Positions 11,321 through 23,100 of a DNA stretch of 64,000 bases are shown here, piece by piece. The stretch's first letter is position 1. Every line of letters begins with the position of its first letter. Made by a program: the position numbers and the translations under genes. Origin of the DNA: Symsagittifera roscoffensis (taxonomy: Eukaryota; Xenacoelomorpha; Acoela; Convolutidae); contig NC_087064.1 of assembly GCF_963678635.1 (NCBI RefSeq), positions 37,395,716 to 37,459,715 on the forward strand, written 5' to 3'. The notes beneath the pieces are model-generated. The model saw only the letters and a list, made by a program, of their open reading frames with translations, was not told where the DNA came from and ran no database searches.

Positions 11321-11579
11321 GTTGGCCTGTTTTTCTGTCGTGTACCGCGTCATGGATTTTCCATGACATAAGCAATACATTATATAGTTACATCCGGGCT
11401 TCACTTTTTCGCCGTGTTTAAGCTTTTTCAACGTATTATTTTTGTATGTTGAACAAAAGAATTTTTTCACGTTTAAGCTAAATCGTATGATGCAATGGTT
11501 AAGATTTTTCGATTTTCCAATTTGAATTCAGTGTTTATTTCGCAAAGTTTAAAACTAATACCCGATATTTGATTGCTAT

Positions 11580-12860
11580 CAGGGCTTCACCAGGTGTTGC
11601 AATTTTGGCCTCCATATATGAGTAACCAAATCTTTTCAGCTTGCGAGATAGAGCATTTTTCGAGATTTCTCAAAAAAATTCTAGAAAACGTAACTTAAAA
11701 AAATTTCACAAAAAATGAAATTCATCTCCATAGTGAGGCCCTGCCAGGGTACTAACAGAAGTTGCGTATCTTGCCTTTAGATATGACTGCTCAAATCTTT
11801 GTACTTTTCGAGATATTGCGTTACGTTTTCTTTTTTTTTTTTGATTTTTTTCAAAAAAAATTCAGAAAACAAATTAAATTTTTTTCTTTAAAAATTGAAA
11901 TTCCCATTTTTGTAGTGGGAGTTGTCAGAGTAATCTCAGGATAATAGGGGTTGCGTATCTTCAGATATGACTGCTCAAATCCTTGTAGTTTTCGATATAT
12001 GACGTGTTTTTTATTTCTTTTTAATTTTTCAGAAAATGTGGCTTTTAAAAAATTCAAAAAATATTTTAAATTCTCGACCTTGTAGTTTGGTACCGTAAGA
12101 ATACCCTCACATTTTCATGTTGCAAATTTTGCGTCCCAATGCGACTGCTCTAATGCTTTCAGTTTCTGAGATGTGACGTTTGTAGTGTTTTTTTTTTAAT
12201 TGTTCAAAGAACCAAGATTTTAAAATTTTCTTATGTTCCTAGCTCTATAGTGAGGCTTTATCAGGGCGCTCACAGGGGTTGCGTTTTACCTTTAAGTTCG
12301 ACAACTCAAAACTTCGTAGTTTAAGAAATATGACGTTTTAATGATTTTTTCAAAAAAAAGTTCAGAAAATTTAAGTTAAACTTTTTTTCTTCAAAATTTG
12401 TTGAATTCCTAACCCTGTAGTTGGGGGCTGTCAGAGTACTCTCAGGGGTTGCGAATCTTGCCTCCAAATATGAGTGCTCATTTTTTTTTTAGTTTTCGAG
12501 ATATGGCACTTTTCTTTGTAATTTTAAAAATGAAATGAGAAAACTTCAATTTGAGTTTTCTCAAAATTTGAAGATCCCGACCATGTAGTTGACTACTGTG
12601 AGTACTCGCAGAAGTTGCAAATCGTGCGTCCAAATGCGAATGCTCAATTGCTTTTAGTTTCCGAGATGCGAGGTGTTTCTGTCATTTTAAAAATTTTCAA
12701 CAAACTTTGATAAAAAAGTTCACAAAATAGTATGGTTTTTCAAAATTTGAAAACTTTTGATAAAAATTTTTACTGAAAATGAAATTGCCAACCCTGTAAT
12801 TGGGTGCCGTCGGAGTACACTCAAAGGATGCAAATATTATTTCCAATATATGCCGTTTTT
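11580..12860. repeat. Diverged tandem array, about 7 units of 165-200 bp
   Basis: Each unit repeats the same order of landmarks: a GTCAGAGTACTCTCAGG-like block, GTTGCG.ATCTTGCCT, ATATGACTGCTCAAAT, a GTAGTTTTCGAGATATG-like block, then a T-rich and A-rich tract ending CCTGTAGT. Clear starts lie near 11585, 11745, 11930, 12105, 12265, 12430 and 12600, with a last worn copy near 12800. Divergence between units is high, so the array is old. Confidence 0.75.
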
Positions 12861-13103
12861 TATGAGTCTTTAATTCGAAGCACCGGAAGTGCGTTGCCCG
12901 CTAGTACTCATTATAATGTAACTTCTTATGGAGGAATTCCGATAAATTTTTTTTGCACGATTTTAAGGCATTTTTTTGTTGTTTAGACTTTTCATTCTTT
13001 CGATTTTTTGAAAGGTGTTAATTTTTTCACAGGTACAAATTGACCCATGCTCGTATGACAAGTGATGTGAAGCTTCATTTAGGCTCTGTTCAATTTTGTT
13101 TAG

Positions 13104-13313
13104 AAGCAACATGAAGCAGACGATGCACGTAAGCTTGCAACATTATTAGCACATAGCAGTAGTTCAATTCCAAGCTCAGAAAATACAATGCAAACAGAAC
13201 ATGCAAGTGGTCCGACTAGCTCAAAACAGCGGAAGCTGGATGGATCTCCATCTTCTAGCACTAGTCCGTCATCTTCCTCCAGATGTGGAAAAGATAGAAA
13301 CAACCCCAGATGA
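13104..13313 (+). CDS. Terminal exon of an unrecognised gene (possibly frameshifted)
   Basis: After the acceptor-like TTTTGTTTAG, the frame runs for 69 codons to a TGA at 13311. It is Ser-rich and hydrophilic, with a basic patch KQRKLDG followed by SPSSSTSPSSSS; composition is far more balanced than the flanks. A different frame is open just upstream from a better acceptor (TTTTTTCACAG, exon start 13033) and closes at a TGA overlapping 13112. The two frames become continuous if one 10-bp period of the local direct repeat GAAGCA-ACAT-GAAGCA (13103-13118) is discounted. So this is either one exon from 13033 carrying a 10-bp duplication, or a shorter exon from 13104. The family is not recognised. 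It would be the last exon of a gene just upstream of ATG16L1. Confidence 0.5.
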   Translation, partial: KQHEADDARKLATLLAHSSSSIPSSENTMQTEHASGPTSSKQRKLDGSPSSSTSPSSSSRCGKDRNNPR

Positions 13314-13783
13314 TATATACTGAAATAATTCATAAGCATGTTTCTTTTTTCTCCGAATAATACTTCAAATTGTTTTTATAACGCATAATTTGTACGGAAA
13401 TAATTTATGTACACAAATGAGTTTGTTTACTGAAGATAACGATCAGTTCACGAACAATGTCAAGAAAATGATCGTTCAACTCGTGGGTTGGCCTTGAGTC
13501 GGAAGTTGTGTGGGCAATGACATTTGATGGCCTTTGACTAGGAGTCAACCAAAAGTTGATGCTTTTTGGCTATAGTTATGGGGAAAAAACCGAGATTTGC
13601 TGAACTATAAAGTGCCGAAAACCTGTCTTTTTCATCGGTGTTCCTAAAAAAAAGTTTTTTTTTTTTTTTAAATTTATTCATGATTGGACTAATGCATCCA
13701 TTGCTAGTCAACTATTCAGATTTTCAGAGCTTGTATGCATAATGGCATTTGAAGTTTGATTTGATGCGTTCAGTTGTTCGTGC

Positions 13784-13793
13784 GTGTTTTCAG
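13784..13793 (+). promoter_or_regulatory. 3' splice acceptor 11 nt before the ATG16L1 start
   Basis: TGCGTGTTTTCAG ends at 13793 and the ATG begins at 13805. This can accept a 5'-UTR exon, or a spliced leader if the organism trans-splices. A three-codon upstream ORF (ATG at 13801, stop TAA) overlaps the start. Confidence 0.45.
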
Positions 13794-13804
13794 ATTGTGC
13801 ATGA

Positions 13805-14111
13805 ATGAGTAATTCGACCTCGGAGACCTCCTCTCCCACCTCAGAGACTGCCACTCCTGCTTCCGAGACTCAGACTACTTACTCCAGTGAGCTGTCCTCT
13901 CCTCCCAACACAGATAATGTGGACACCAAACTGGAGAATATCAGCAGTGGCGAGGAGGCGGGAGTGAGTCGCAGCTATGAACAGCAGAGGACTCCAGTGT
14001 TCTCACCCCATGCGTTCAGAATTGCGACTGGTGATAGGGTGAGTCTGCTGCAAGGACTCAGAAAGAGAAATCTGAGGGAGTCTACGCCGTTTGTGAATCT
14101 TTTCCAGGAAC
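13805..14111 (+). CDS. ATG16L1: ATG16L1 exon 1 (start codon, ATG5-binding helix)
   Basis: The start is the first ATG after an in-frame TGA at 13802. Residues 1-65 are Ser/Thr/Glu-rich and look disordered. Residues 78-102 (RVSLLQGLRKRN then LRESTPFVNLFQE) follow the family pattern of basic residues, L..LR+R+, an aromatic F and a further hydrophobic face, which binds ATG5. It ends in phase 1 at a perfect donor, C|GTAAGT. The roughly 65-residue extension before the helix is longer than the usual ATG16L1 N-terminus. Confidence 0.72.
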
Positions 14112-17100
14112 GTAAGTTACAACTAAGTTATCGATGACATGAGTTTTAACTAATTTATCGATAGCTTTTACCAAATTTATCGGACAATGTTTTAATTTCC
14201 TAAAATAAAGCTGACCTTGACACAGAGAAGTAGAGTTGAAATTACAACCGAATTTTCAAAATTGCATTTGAACTGTCAAAAGAGTAGTATTGTATCGTGA
14301 TCCTAAGGGGGGGGGGGTTCCTTCCTAAGGGGCTCCTCACGTAAAGCAAAATCCTAGGAAAATGGCCATTAATTTTTGGAGGACCTTCATCCTAGGGTTT
14401 CGTGAACGAAAGAAAATTTCCACCCAAAAAGCAGATGACCCCTTAGCAAAAAGGGACACGATACAAAATTCTTTCTAAGTTAAATTTTTGGGGTCGTTAT
14501 TATTGATCCTGGTTCATTGTATGAATCATATTCATTGTTATAATTGCTTCGCGAAAATGAACTTTCGATCTATTTGAAATTTGTTAGTGAACGTGGAATT
14601 GACTTTGTGGTATATAACAAAATTTCGCCGGCGATTTGGCAGCGTAGCTTAACTGCTGGCAGCATTAAACTATTTCCTTAGCCTCAGCTATATTTTATGA
14701 TGAAAAGGCATTAAATTGAAATCACTCTGCAAAAACGGCGGCCGTTTCTGGGCACAATATACCAAATGACAAATTTGTCAAATTTTGAAATAAGAAAAAT
14801 GGAATTAGAGGGAACTTGGTGTACTGAAGATACTGATAATGAACAGTTACAAGTAAAAGTGTTTTCAAACACGGAAAAATTATTTTTCAAACTCTGTACG
14901 TAGTACGTCCTGTTTCTCGAGAGGGCAAAGGAAATTTCAAAGAGAATACGAGTTAATTTTGAAAGAACCATTTTATTTGAGTGAGCTTCAACAAATCATT
15001 TGGTGCATTTCTACAAAACAAAAATATGGTACTGTCAGCGATCTAATTATTGCTGATTATCAAAGCGTATTCGTTTATTCGTTTGATTTTAACTCACTAT
15101 GGGTTGATAAAGACTTAGAGAGAAAATCCATCCGTGTTTCAACAAGCTATCTAGATACAAAAAAGTTCCAGTGGTTTATTTACTTACCACCGATATCTTA
15201 ATGAGTCTAAATGGTATCTGCAAGTTCACTTTTTTTCACTGGCTTGAAATTTAGCAGGTTGGAGAGGTGTTGCAAAAAATAAACTATGAAATTGCAAAAA
15301 AGCAGAATAACTTCTATTGATTTGAAAATAGTTCACGAAATTTATACCTCTTTAAAACAAACTTATCCTGATAATTCTAACCGACGAAACTCTTTTCTAG
15401 CTGCATGTTCTGATTTTTAATAGCTCTGATAATCTTAACTACGACATTTTAATTACGTTGAGACCTTATGGTGGCTTGATTGGTATTGATAACTGTTTTT
15501 TGGACAAATACTTGAAAAATTCCAAATTCTTACGATTGCACGCTGTTTTGCACGATGCGGCCGGATTTATACACGATTTTCACCGAGAGGGTCCCACGTA
15601 CTATTACATGTTGCTCTGGGTTTGTAACAACCGTTTATTGGGACAATTGAGTGGAATAGCTTTCTTCCCTTTCATTAAGCAGAAGTTTATCATTTACTAG
15701 AATGCTAAGCGAGCGATCAGTTGTGCTTGACCTGGAAGGCTTCCGTTACAAGAAAAACGCTTTCGTGCTTAAAGTTATAGCAATAAAAACTTGAGACTAC
15801 AGCGACAGACTTTTTTTCCTCCAGTTAGTTTTAATATACTGCCAAAGCTCGAACGCTAAGCTTACAACTGATTAACAAATTATTTTCACGGTCTACATTG
15901 GGAAAACGGTAATAAACTTTACATTAACTTGAATCAAATACTTCAGATTTTTGCGTTGAAAAATTCTCTTGCCGTTTTTTACGCTAAAGGAAAAGATAAG
16001 ACATGATTTTAGGCCGATTACTTTGACCGAAATGTTGAAAACCTAGATGGTTTGGGTTGTCCTCGGGTTGAAAACTTTTATTTTCAAAATCATCTAAATT
16101 GCTTTAGACATATACCTCATAACTCCAGGAATCTTTGTGTTCTGATGAAAAGCAAGGTTTTTCTATGATTGGTTGAAAAATGAACATTAGCGAGAGATCA
16201 GCGAAAGTGGAGACATACCTACCACTAAATTCAATGCTTTGTGCGTGGATGACTCAGAGGGTGATAATAAAATTTCATTAACAAGAATAGAGCGTATTGA
16301 TTGCAGCGGCCAAATTGTTCAGAGGAAGGAGAAAATAATATTTTCTGATGAAGTGTTGTCTACATTAAAGAGATTTTTTCCAGTTATCGATCAACTTGTA
16401 TACTTCCAGAGATTCAAGTTTATCAGAAATGTTAGCCAGCAAGCCAGGAGTATATTTTCCCCTACTATTCTTACTATACTACGAGACAAACACTGAAAAA
16501 AACATCGACGTTTTATAACAATGTTACTTTGCCATGATCTGAAGAAGTTTTTGTTGCGAAAATGGTAGTAATTCTAATTTTACTAACTTTCTGCATTCTC
16601 AAACTTTCTTTCACTAAATTAAGTTGCGAAGAAACTTCAGTTTGGTTCTCGATTTTTTCCGGCTTGGTTGGTTACGTACTACCAAAGACAAGGATATGGA
16701 TAAAGTGATTGATACGTCGGCACGAGTTTTCATGGCGATTGTGGGGACCTCAGGGTCCGGGAAAACTGAGTTAATTTTCAAATTTTTGATGGAAATACTT
16801 TTTACCTTAAATTTGAAACAGTCCTATATCCCTACAAAGAGATGCAACCTGCATTCTCAGAAAAAGTATCTTCTCGCGGAGTAAATAAGAAGTTCATGAA
16901 ATTCAACGGATTCGAATCTGTAAGAAATTTAGAAAATGTTCTTCTAGCTTTAGATGATTCTTGTGAAGACATCTATAATGACAAGGAATTTGTTAGATTA
17001 GGGACATGATACAAAATTCTTTCTAATTCCGATTTTTGGGGTCCTTATTATTGACCCTGGTCATTATATGAATCATATTCATTGTTATAATTGCTTCGGG

Positions 17101-20100
17101 CAAATGAACTGTCGATCTATTTGAAATTTGTTAGTGAACGTGGAATTGACTTAGTGGTATATAACAAAATTACGCCGGCGATTTGGCACCGTAGCTTAAC
17201 TGCTGGCAGCAGTAAACCATTTCCTTAACCTCAGCTATATTTTATTTATCATGGAAAGGCATTAAATTGAAATCACTCTGCAAAAACGGCGGCCGTTTGT
17301 GGGCACAATATACCAATTGACAAATTTGTCAAGTTTTGAAATAAGAAAAATGGAATTAGAGGGAACTTGGTGTACTGAAGATATTGATAATGAACAGTTA
17401 AAATTAAAAGTGTTTTCAAACACGGAAAAAATATTTCTCAAACTCTGTACGTAGTACGACCTGTTTCTCAAGACAAAGGAAATTTCAAAGAGAATACGAG
17501 TTAATTTTGAAAGAACAATTTTATTTGAGTGAGCTTCAACAAATGATTTGGTGCATTTCTACAAAACAAAAGTATGGTACTGTGAGCGATCTAATTATTG
17601 CTGATTATCAAAGCGTATTCGTTTATTCGTTTAGTTTTAACTCACTATGGGTTGATAAAGACTTAGAGAGAAAATCCATCTGTGTTTCAACAAGCTATCT
17701 AGATACAAAAAAGATCTAGATTTGGGTTGTCTTCGGGTTGAAAACTTTTATTTCCAAAATCATCAAAATTGCTTTAGACATATACCTCATAACTCCAGGA
17801 ATCTTTGTGTTCTGATGAAAAGCAAGGTTTTTGTTTGAAAAATGAACATAGCGAGAGATCAGCGAAAGTGGAGACATACCTACCACCAAATTTAATGCTT
17901 TGTGCGTGGATGACTCAGTGGGTGATATTAAAATTTCATTAACAAGAATAGAGCGTATTGATTGCAGCGGCCAAACTGTTCAGAGGAAGGAGAAAATAAT
18001 AGTTTCTGATGAAGTGTTGTCTACATTAAAGAGATTTTTTCCAGTTATTGATCAACTTGTATACTTCCAGAGATTCAAGTTTATCAGAAATGTTAGCCAG
18101 CAAGCCAGGGGTATTTTTTCCCGTACTATTCTTAGTACTCAACCGTCAGCCAGGAATTCAGATAGATCTAAACAGCAGCGAGTTGCCAGATGAGATTGAG
18201 ACAATTGTGAAAGAGGATATCGTGAAAAAAACAATCTTCTACGAAACAACTATAAATATCCCATTAAACTTCTAGAAATGCATGACATAAATAACAGACT
18301 TCAAACGTTATGAAGTTTTGTCTGTTCATAATCCTTGTTCATTTTTTTAAAGCTTCATTTGTAGTGAGAAAAAGTCTATCACCGTCTGTAGAAGAAATCA
18401 TTTCTCAAATATCAGAAACAACAGCAGCAGTAGTTGAACCTGACGCAACAATAGTAAGAGAGTATATTTACTACGAGACAAACACTGAAAAAAAAACATG
18501 GACGTTTTATAAATATGTTACTTTGCCATGATCTGAAGAACTTTTTGTTGCGAAATTGGTAGTAATTCTAAGTTTACTAACTTTCTGCATTCTCTAACTT
18601 TCTTTCACTAAATTAAGTTGCGAAGAAACTTCAGTTTGGTTCTCGATTTTTTTTGCGGCTTTTTTGGTTATGTACTACCAAAGTCAAGGATATGAATAAA
18701 GCGATTGATACGTCGGTAAGAGTTTTCATGGCGATTGTGGAAACCTCAGGGTCCGGGAAAACTGAGTTAATTTTCAAATTTTTGCTGAAAATACTTTTTA
18801 CCTTAAATTTGAAACAGTTCTATATCCTTACAAAAAGATGCAAGCTGCATTCTCAGAAAAAGTGTCTTCTCGCGAAGTAAATATGAAGTTCATGAATTTC
18901 AACGAATTCCAATCTGTAAGAAAGTTAGAAAATGTTCTTCTAGCTTTAGATGATTCTTGTGAAGACATCTATAATGACAAGGAATTTGTTAGATTAGGGA
19001 CACGATACAAAATTCTTTCTAATTCCGATTTTTGGGGTCCTTATTATTGACCCTGGTCATTATATGAATCATATTCATTGTTATAATTGCTTCGGATAAA
19101 TGAACTTTCGATCTATTTGAAATTTGTTAGTGAACGTGGAATTGACTTAGTGGTATATAACAAAATTACGCCGGCGATTTGGCACCGTAGCTTAACTGCT
19201 GGCAGCAGTAAACTATTTCCTTAACCTCAGCTATATTTTATCATGGAAAGGCATTAAATTGAAATCAGTCTGCAAAAACGGCGGCCGTTTGTGGGCACAA
19301 TATTCCAATTGACAAATTTGTCAAATTTTGAAATAAGAAAAATGGAATTAGAGGGAACTTGGTGTACTGAAGATATTGATAATGAACAGTTACAATTAAA
19401 AGTGTTTTCAAACACGGAAAAAATATTTCTCAAACTCTGTACGTAGTACGACCTGTTTCTCGATAGGGCAAAGGAAATTTCGAAGAGAATACGAGTTAAT
19501 TTTGAAAGAACAATTTTATTTGAGTGAGCTTCAACAAATGATTTGGTGCATTTCTACAAAACAAAAGTATGGTACTGTGAGCGATCTAATTATTGCTGAT
19601 TATCAAAGCGTATTCGTTTATTCGTTTAGTTTTAACTCACTATGGGTTGATAAAGACTTAGAGAGAAAATCCATCTGTGTTTCAACAAGCTATCTAGATA
19701 CAAAAAAGATCTAGATTTGGGTTGTCTTCGGGTTGAAAACTTTTATTTCCAAAATCATCAAAATTGCTTTAGACATATACCTCATAACTCCAGGAATCTT
19801 TGTGTTCTGATGAAAAGCAAGGTTTTTGTTTGAAAAATGAACATAGCGAGAGATCAGCGAAAGTGGAGACATACCTACCACCAAATTTAATGCTTTGTGC
19901 GTGGATGACTCAGTGGGTGATATTAAAATTTCATTAACAAGAATAGAGCGTATTGATTGCAGCTCTAACTTTCTTTCACTAAATTAAGTTGCGAAGAAGT
20001 TTGGTTCTCGATTTTTTTTGCGGCTTTTTTGGTTATGTACTACCAAAGTCAAGGATATGAATAAAGCGATTGATACGTCGGTAAGAGTTTTCATGGCGAT

Positions 20101-23100
20101 TGTGGAAACCTCAGGGTCCGGGAAAACTGAGTTAATTTTCAAATTTTTGCTGAAAATACTTTTTACCTTAAATTTGAAACAGTTCTATATCCTTACAAAA
20201 AGATGCAAGCTGCATTCTCAGAAAAAGTGTCTTCTCGCGAAGTAAATATGAAGTTCATGAATTTCAACGGATTCCAATCTTTAAGAAAGTTAGAAAATGT
20301 TCTTCTAGCTTCCGATGATTCTTGTGAACACATCTATAATGACAAGGAATTTGTTAGATTAGGGACACGATACAAAATTCTTTCGAGTTATACTTTTTGG
20401 GGTCCTTAGTATTGACACTGGTTCATTATATGAATCATATTCATTGTTATAGTTGCTTCGGGCAATTGAATTTTCGCTTCACTTTGAACCTGCCACAAAT
20501 TATCGAATTGACATCCAAAAAACGCCGCGACTCAAGGTCATAGCTCACGATTTCGACGAAATCTGCTCATTAGATCTGGCCTATTTACAAGTACAACCAT
20601 GATGTTTAGCATCTGATTGTTGCAGTTGACTGCTTGTCGCGCTATCTCGGAGTGCAACCCTTGAAATCAAAGTATGCTTCTACAACAGCAGAAGCGTTCA
20701 AATTAATGTCAACGGCAAAACAACCGAAAAATTATGTGTGGACAAGGGCACTGAATTTTAAGGGTTCTTCGAAGCTTTATGCAAAGAGAAAGGCATAAAA
20801 TTTTATAGCACAGAGAGCCAGAAAAAGTCCGCATTCGCTGAGAGAATTTTCCGTTCCTCGAAAAACCTTATTTTTGAATACTTGAAGGATAAATGGACAT
20901 ACTCTTACCTTGAAAAATTGCAAGATTTTGTCAATGCAATTAATTCGAGAACAAATCGTGTCACAAATCGTACAGCAAACAAAGTAAATTAAAAAGATGT
21001 TCCTCGCCTGGTTTCATTACAAGCAGAACAGTCATTCAAATTAGTTCGACGTGCGAAGCTTTGTTGATGATTGTTAGACTCGCCAAAGTAGACATACTTT
21101 TTCGCAAGGGTTATAAACAATCGTTCACCGATAAAGTGTTTGAAGCTCTTGACATACCAACACGAAATCCACCAACATATAATTTGATTGTTAATAAGAG
21201 AGAACCGATTGCGGGAAATTTTTTTTCAAGTCTGAACTAATTCGAATTCTGTAGAAGGAGGAATTATAAGCAACCATGACTGAGGGCACTTCCAGTATTG
21301 TCACCCATAAGGCTCCTTCTTCCTTCGCACTTACCCTAGTTTCATCTGCATCAAGGAACGTTTTTGAAGATAACACTCTGGCCAATTTCAAAAATTTTCT
21401 GAGTCAAGAAATTAATTTGCAAGGTAAATGGAGAGTAGCAGTTACAGAAATTACCTTCCCTACTCATAAACAACGTAACTGACAACATTGTGTACTACAA
21501 ACAAGATCGGTTTATAGCAGAAAGTTAAGAAAGACAAGATCTCCTGGCCTTACTTTGGAGAAACAGCAAAACTAACAAAAGGAGAGTATACGAGCATTGA
21601 ACAAATACTGGATGAGATTCGTCTGACAACAGAGTTAGAGAAATTGGATTAATTATAGATCCCATAACCAAACATCTTTCATTATGGCTGCATCATTGGG
21701 AAGCTATTTTATTTTAAAACCCGCAAATTCCCGGTTTACACGAATTCAAAGGTGTCAGAGATGGAACTGGTTATCATATAGGTTACTAACAATTTGTTTA
21801 CACGGTCTAAATTGGGAAAACGGTGATAAATTTTACATAAACTTGGATCAAATATTTCAGAATTTTGCGTTGAGAAATTCTGTTGCCGTTTTTTTACGCT
21901 TAAGGAAAAGAAAAGACAGGATTTTTGGCCAATTACTTGGACCGAAATGTTGAAAACCTAGATGATTTGGGTTGTCCTCGGGTTGAAAACTTTTATTTCC
22001 AAAATCATCCAAATTGCATTAGACATATACCTCATAACTCCAGGAATCTTTGTGTTCTGATGAAAAGCAACGTTTTTTTATGATTGGTTGAAAAATGAAC
22101 ATTAGCGAGAGATCAGCGAAAGTGAAGACACACCTACCACCAAATTCAATGCTTTGTGCGTGGATGACTCCAGAGGGTGATTTTTCCTGAACAAGAACAG
22201 AGCGTATTGATTGCAGCGGCCAAATTGTTCAGAGGAAGGAGCAAATAATAATTTCTGAAGAAGTGTTGTCTACATTAAAGAGATTTTTTTCCAATTATTG
22301 ATCAATTTGTATACTTCCAGAGATTCAAGTTTATCAGAAATGTTAGCCAGCAAGCGAGGAGTATATTTTCCCGTACTATTCCTAGTACTCAACCGTCAGC
22401 CAGGAGTTCAGATGGATCTAAACAGCAGTGAATTGCCAGATGAGATTGAGACAATTGTGAAAAAGGATATTGTGAAGAAAACAATGTTCTACGAAAAAAC
22501 TTCAAATATCCCAGCAAACTTCTAGAAATGAATGACATAAAAAATAGAGACGTCAAACGTTATGAAGTTTTTTCTGTTCATAATCCTTGTTCATTTTTTT
22601 AAAGCTTCATTTACAGTGAGAAAAAGTCTATCACAGTCTGTAGAATAAATCATTTCTCAAATATCAGAAACAACAGCAGCAAAAGTTGAACCTGACGCAA
22701 CAATAGTAAGAGAGTATTTTTACTACGGGACAAACATTGGAAAAAAACATGGACGTTTTATAACAATGTTACTTTGCCATGATCTGAAGAAGTTTTTGTT
22801 GCGAAAATGGTAGTAATTCTAATTTTACTAACTTTCTGCATTCTCAATTTTTCTTTCACAAAATTAAGTTGCGAAGAAACTTCAGTTTGGTTCTCGATTT
22901 TATCCGGCTTGGTTGGTTACTTACTGCCAAAGATAAAGATATGAATAAAGTGATTGATACTTCGACAAGATTTTTCATGGCGATTGTGGGAACCTCAGGG
23001 TCCGGGAAAACTGAGTTAATTTTCAAACTTTTGATGGAAATACTTTTTACCTTAAATTTGAAAAAACCTATATCCATACAAAGAGATGCAACCTGCATTC

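Larger units (their letters stand above)
14453..17003 (+). repeat. Polinton-derived tandem array, unit 1 (2.55 kb)
   Basis: The unit starts at GGGACACGATACAAAATTCT and ends where a packaging-ATPase gene is cut after its FVRLG segment. It carries an unrecognised frame with YLSELQQIIWCIS (14959-15201), an unrecognised frame at 15417-15700, a block also present in the 2777-bp units (15880-16500) and the ATPase 5' part (16624-17003). It is the longest unit. Units 2 and 3 lack parts of it. Confidence 0.8.
17004..18995 (+). repeat. Polinton-derived tandem array, unit 2 (1.99 kb)
   Basis: It has the same left and right borders as unit 1 but lacks the counterpart of about 15170-16030. The deletion junction is ACAAAAAAGATCTAGATTTG near 17704-17723. 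It contains copy 2 of the YLSELQQ frame (17507-17719), frames at 17900-18275 and 18310-18531 and ATPase copy 2. Confidence 0.8.
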
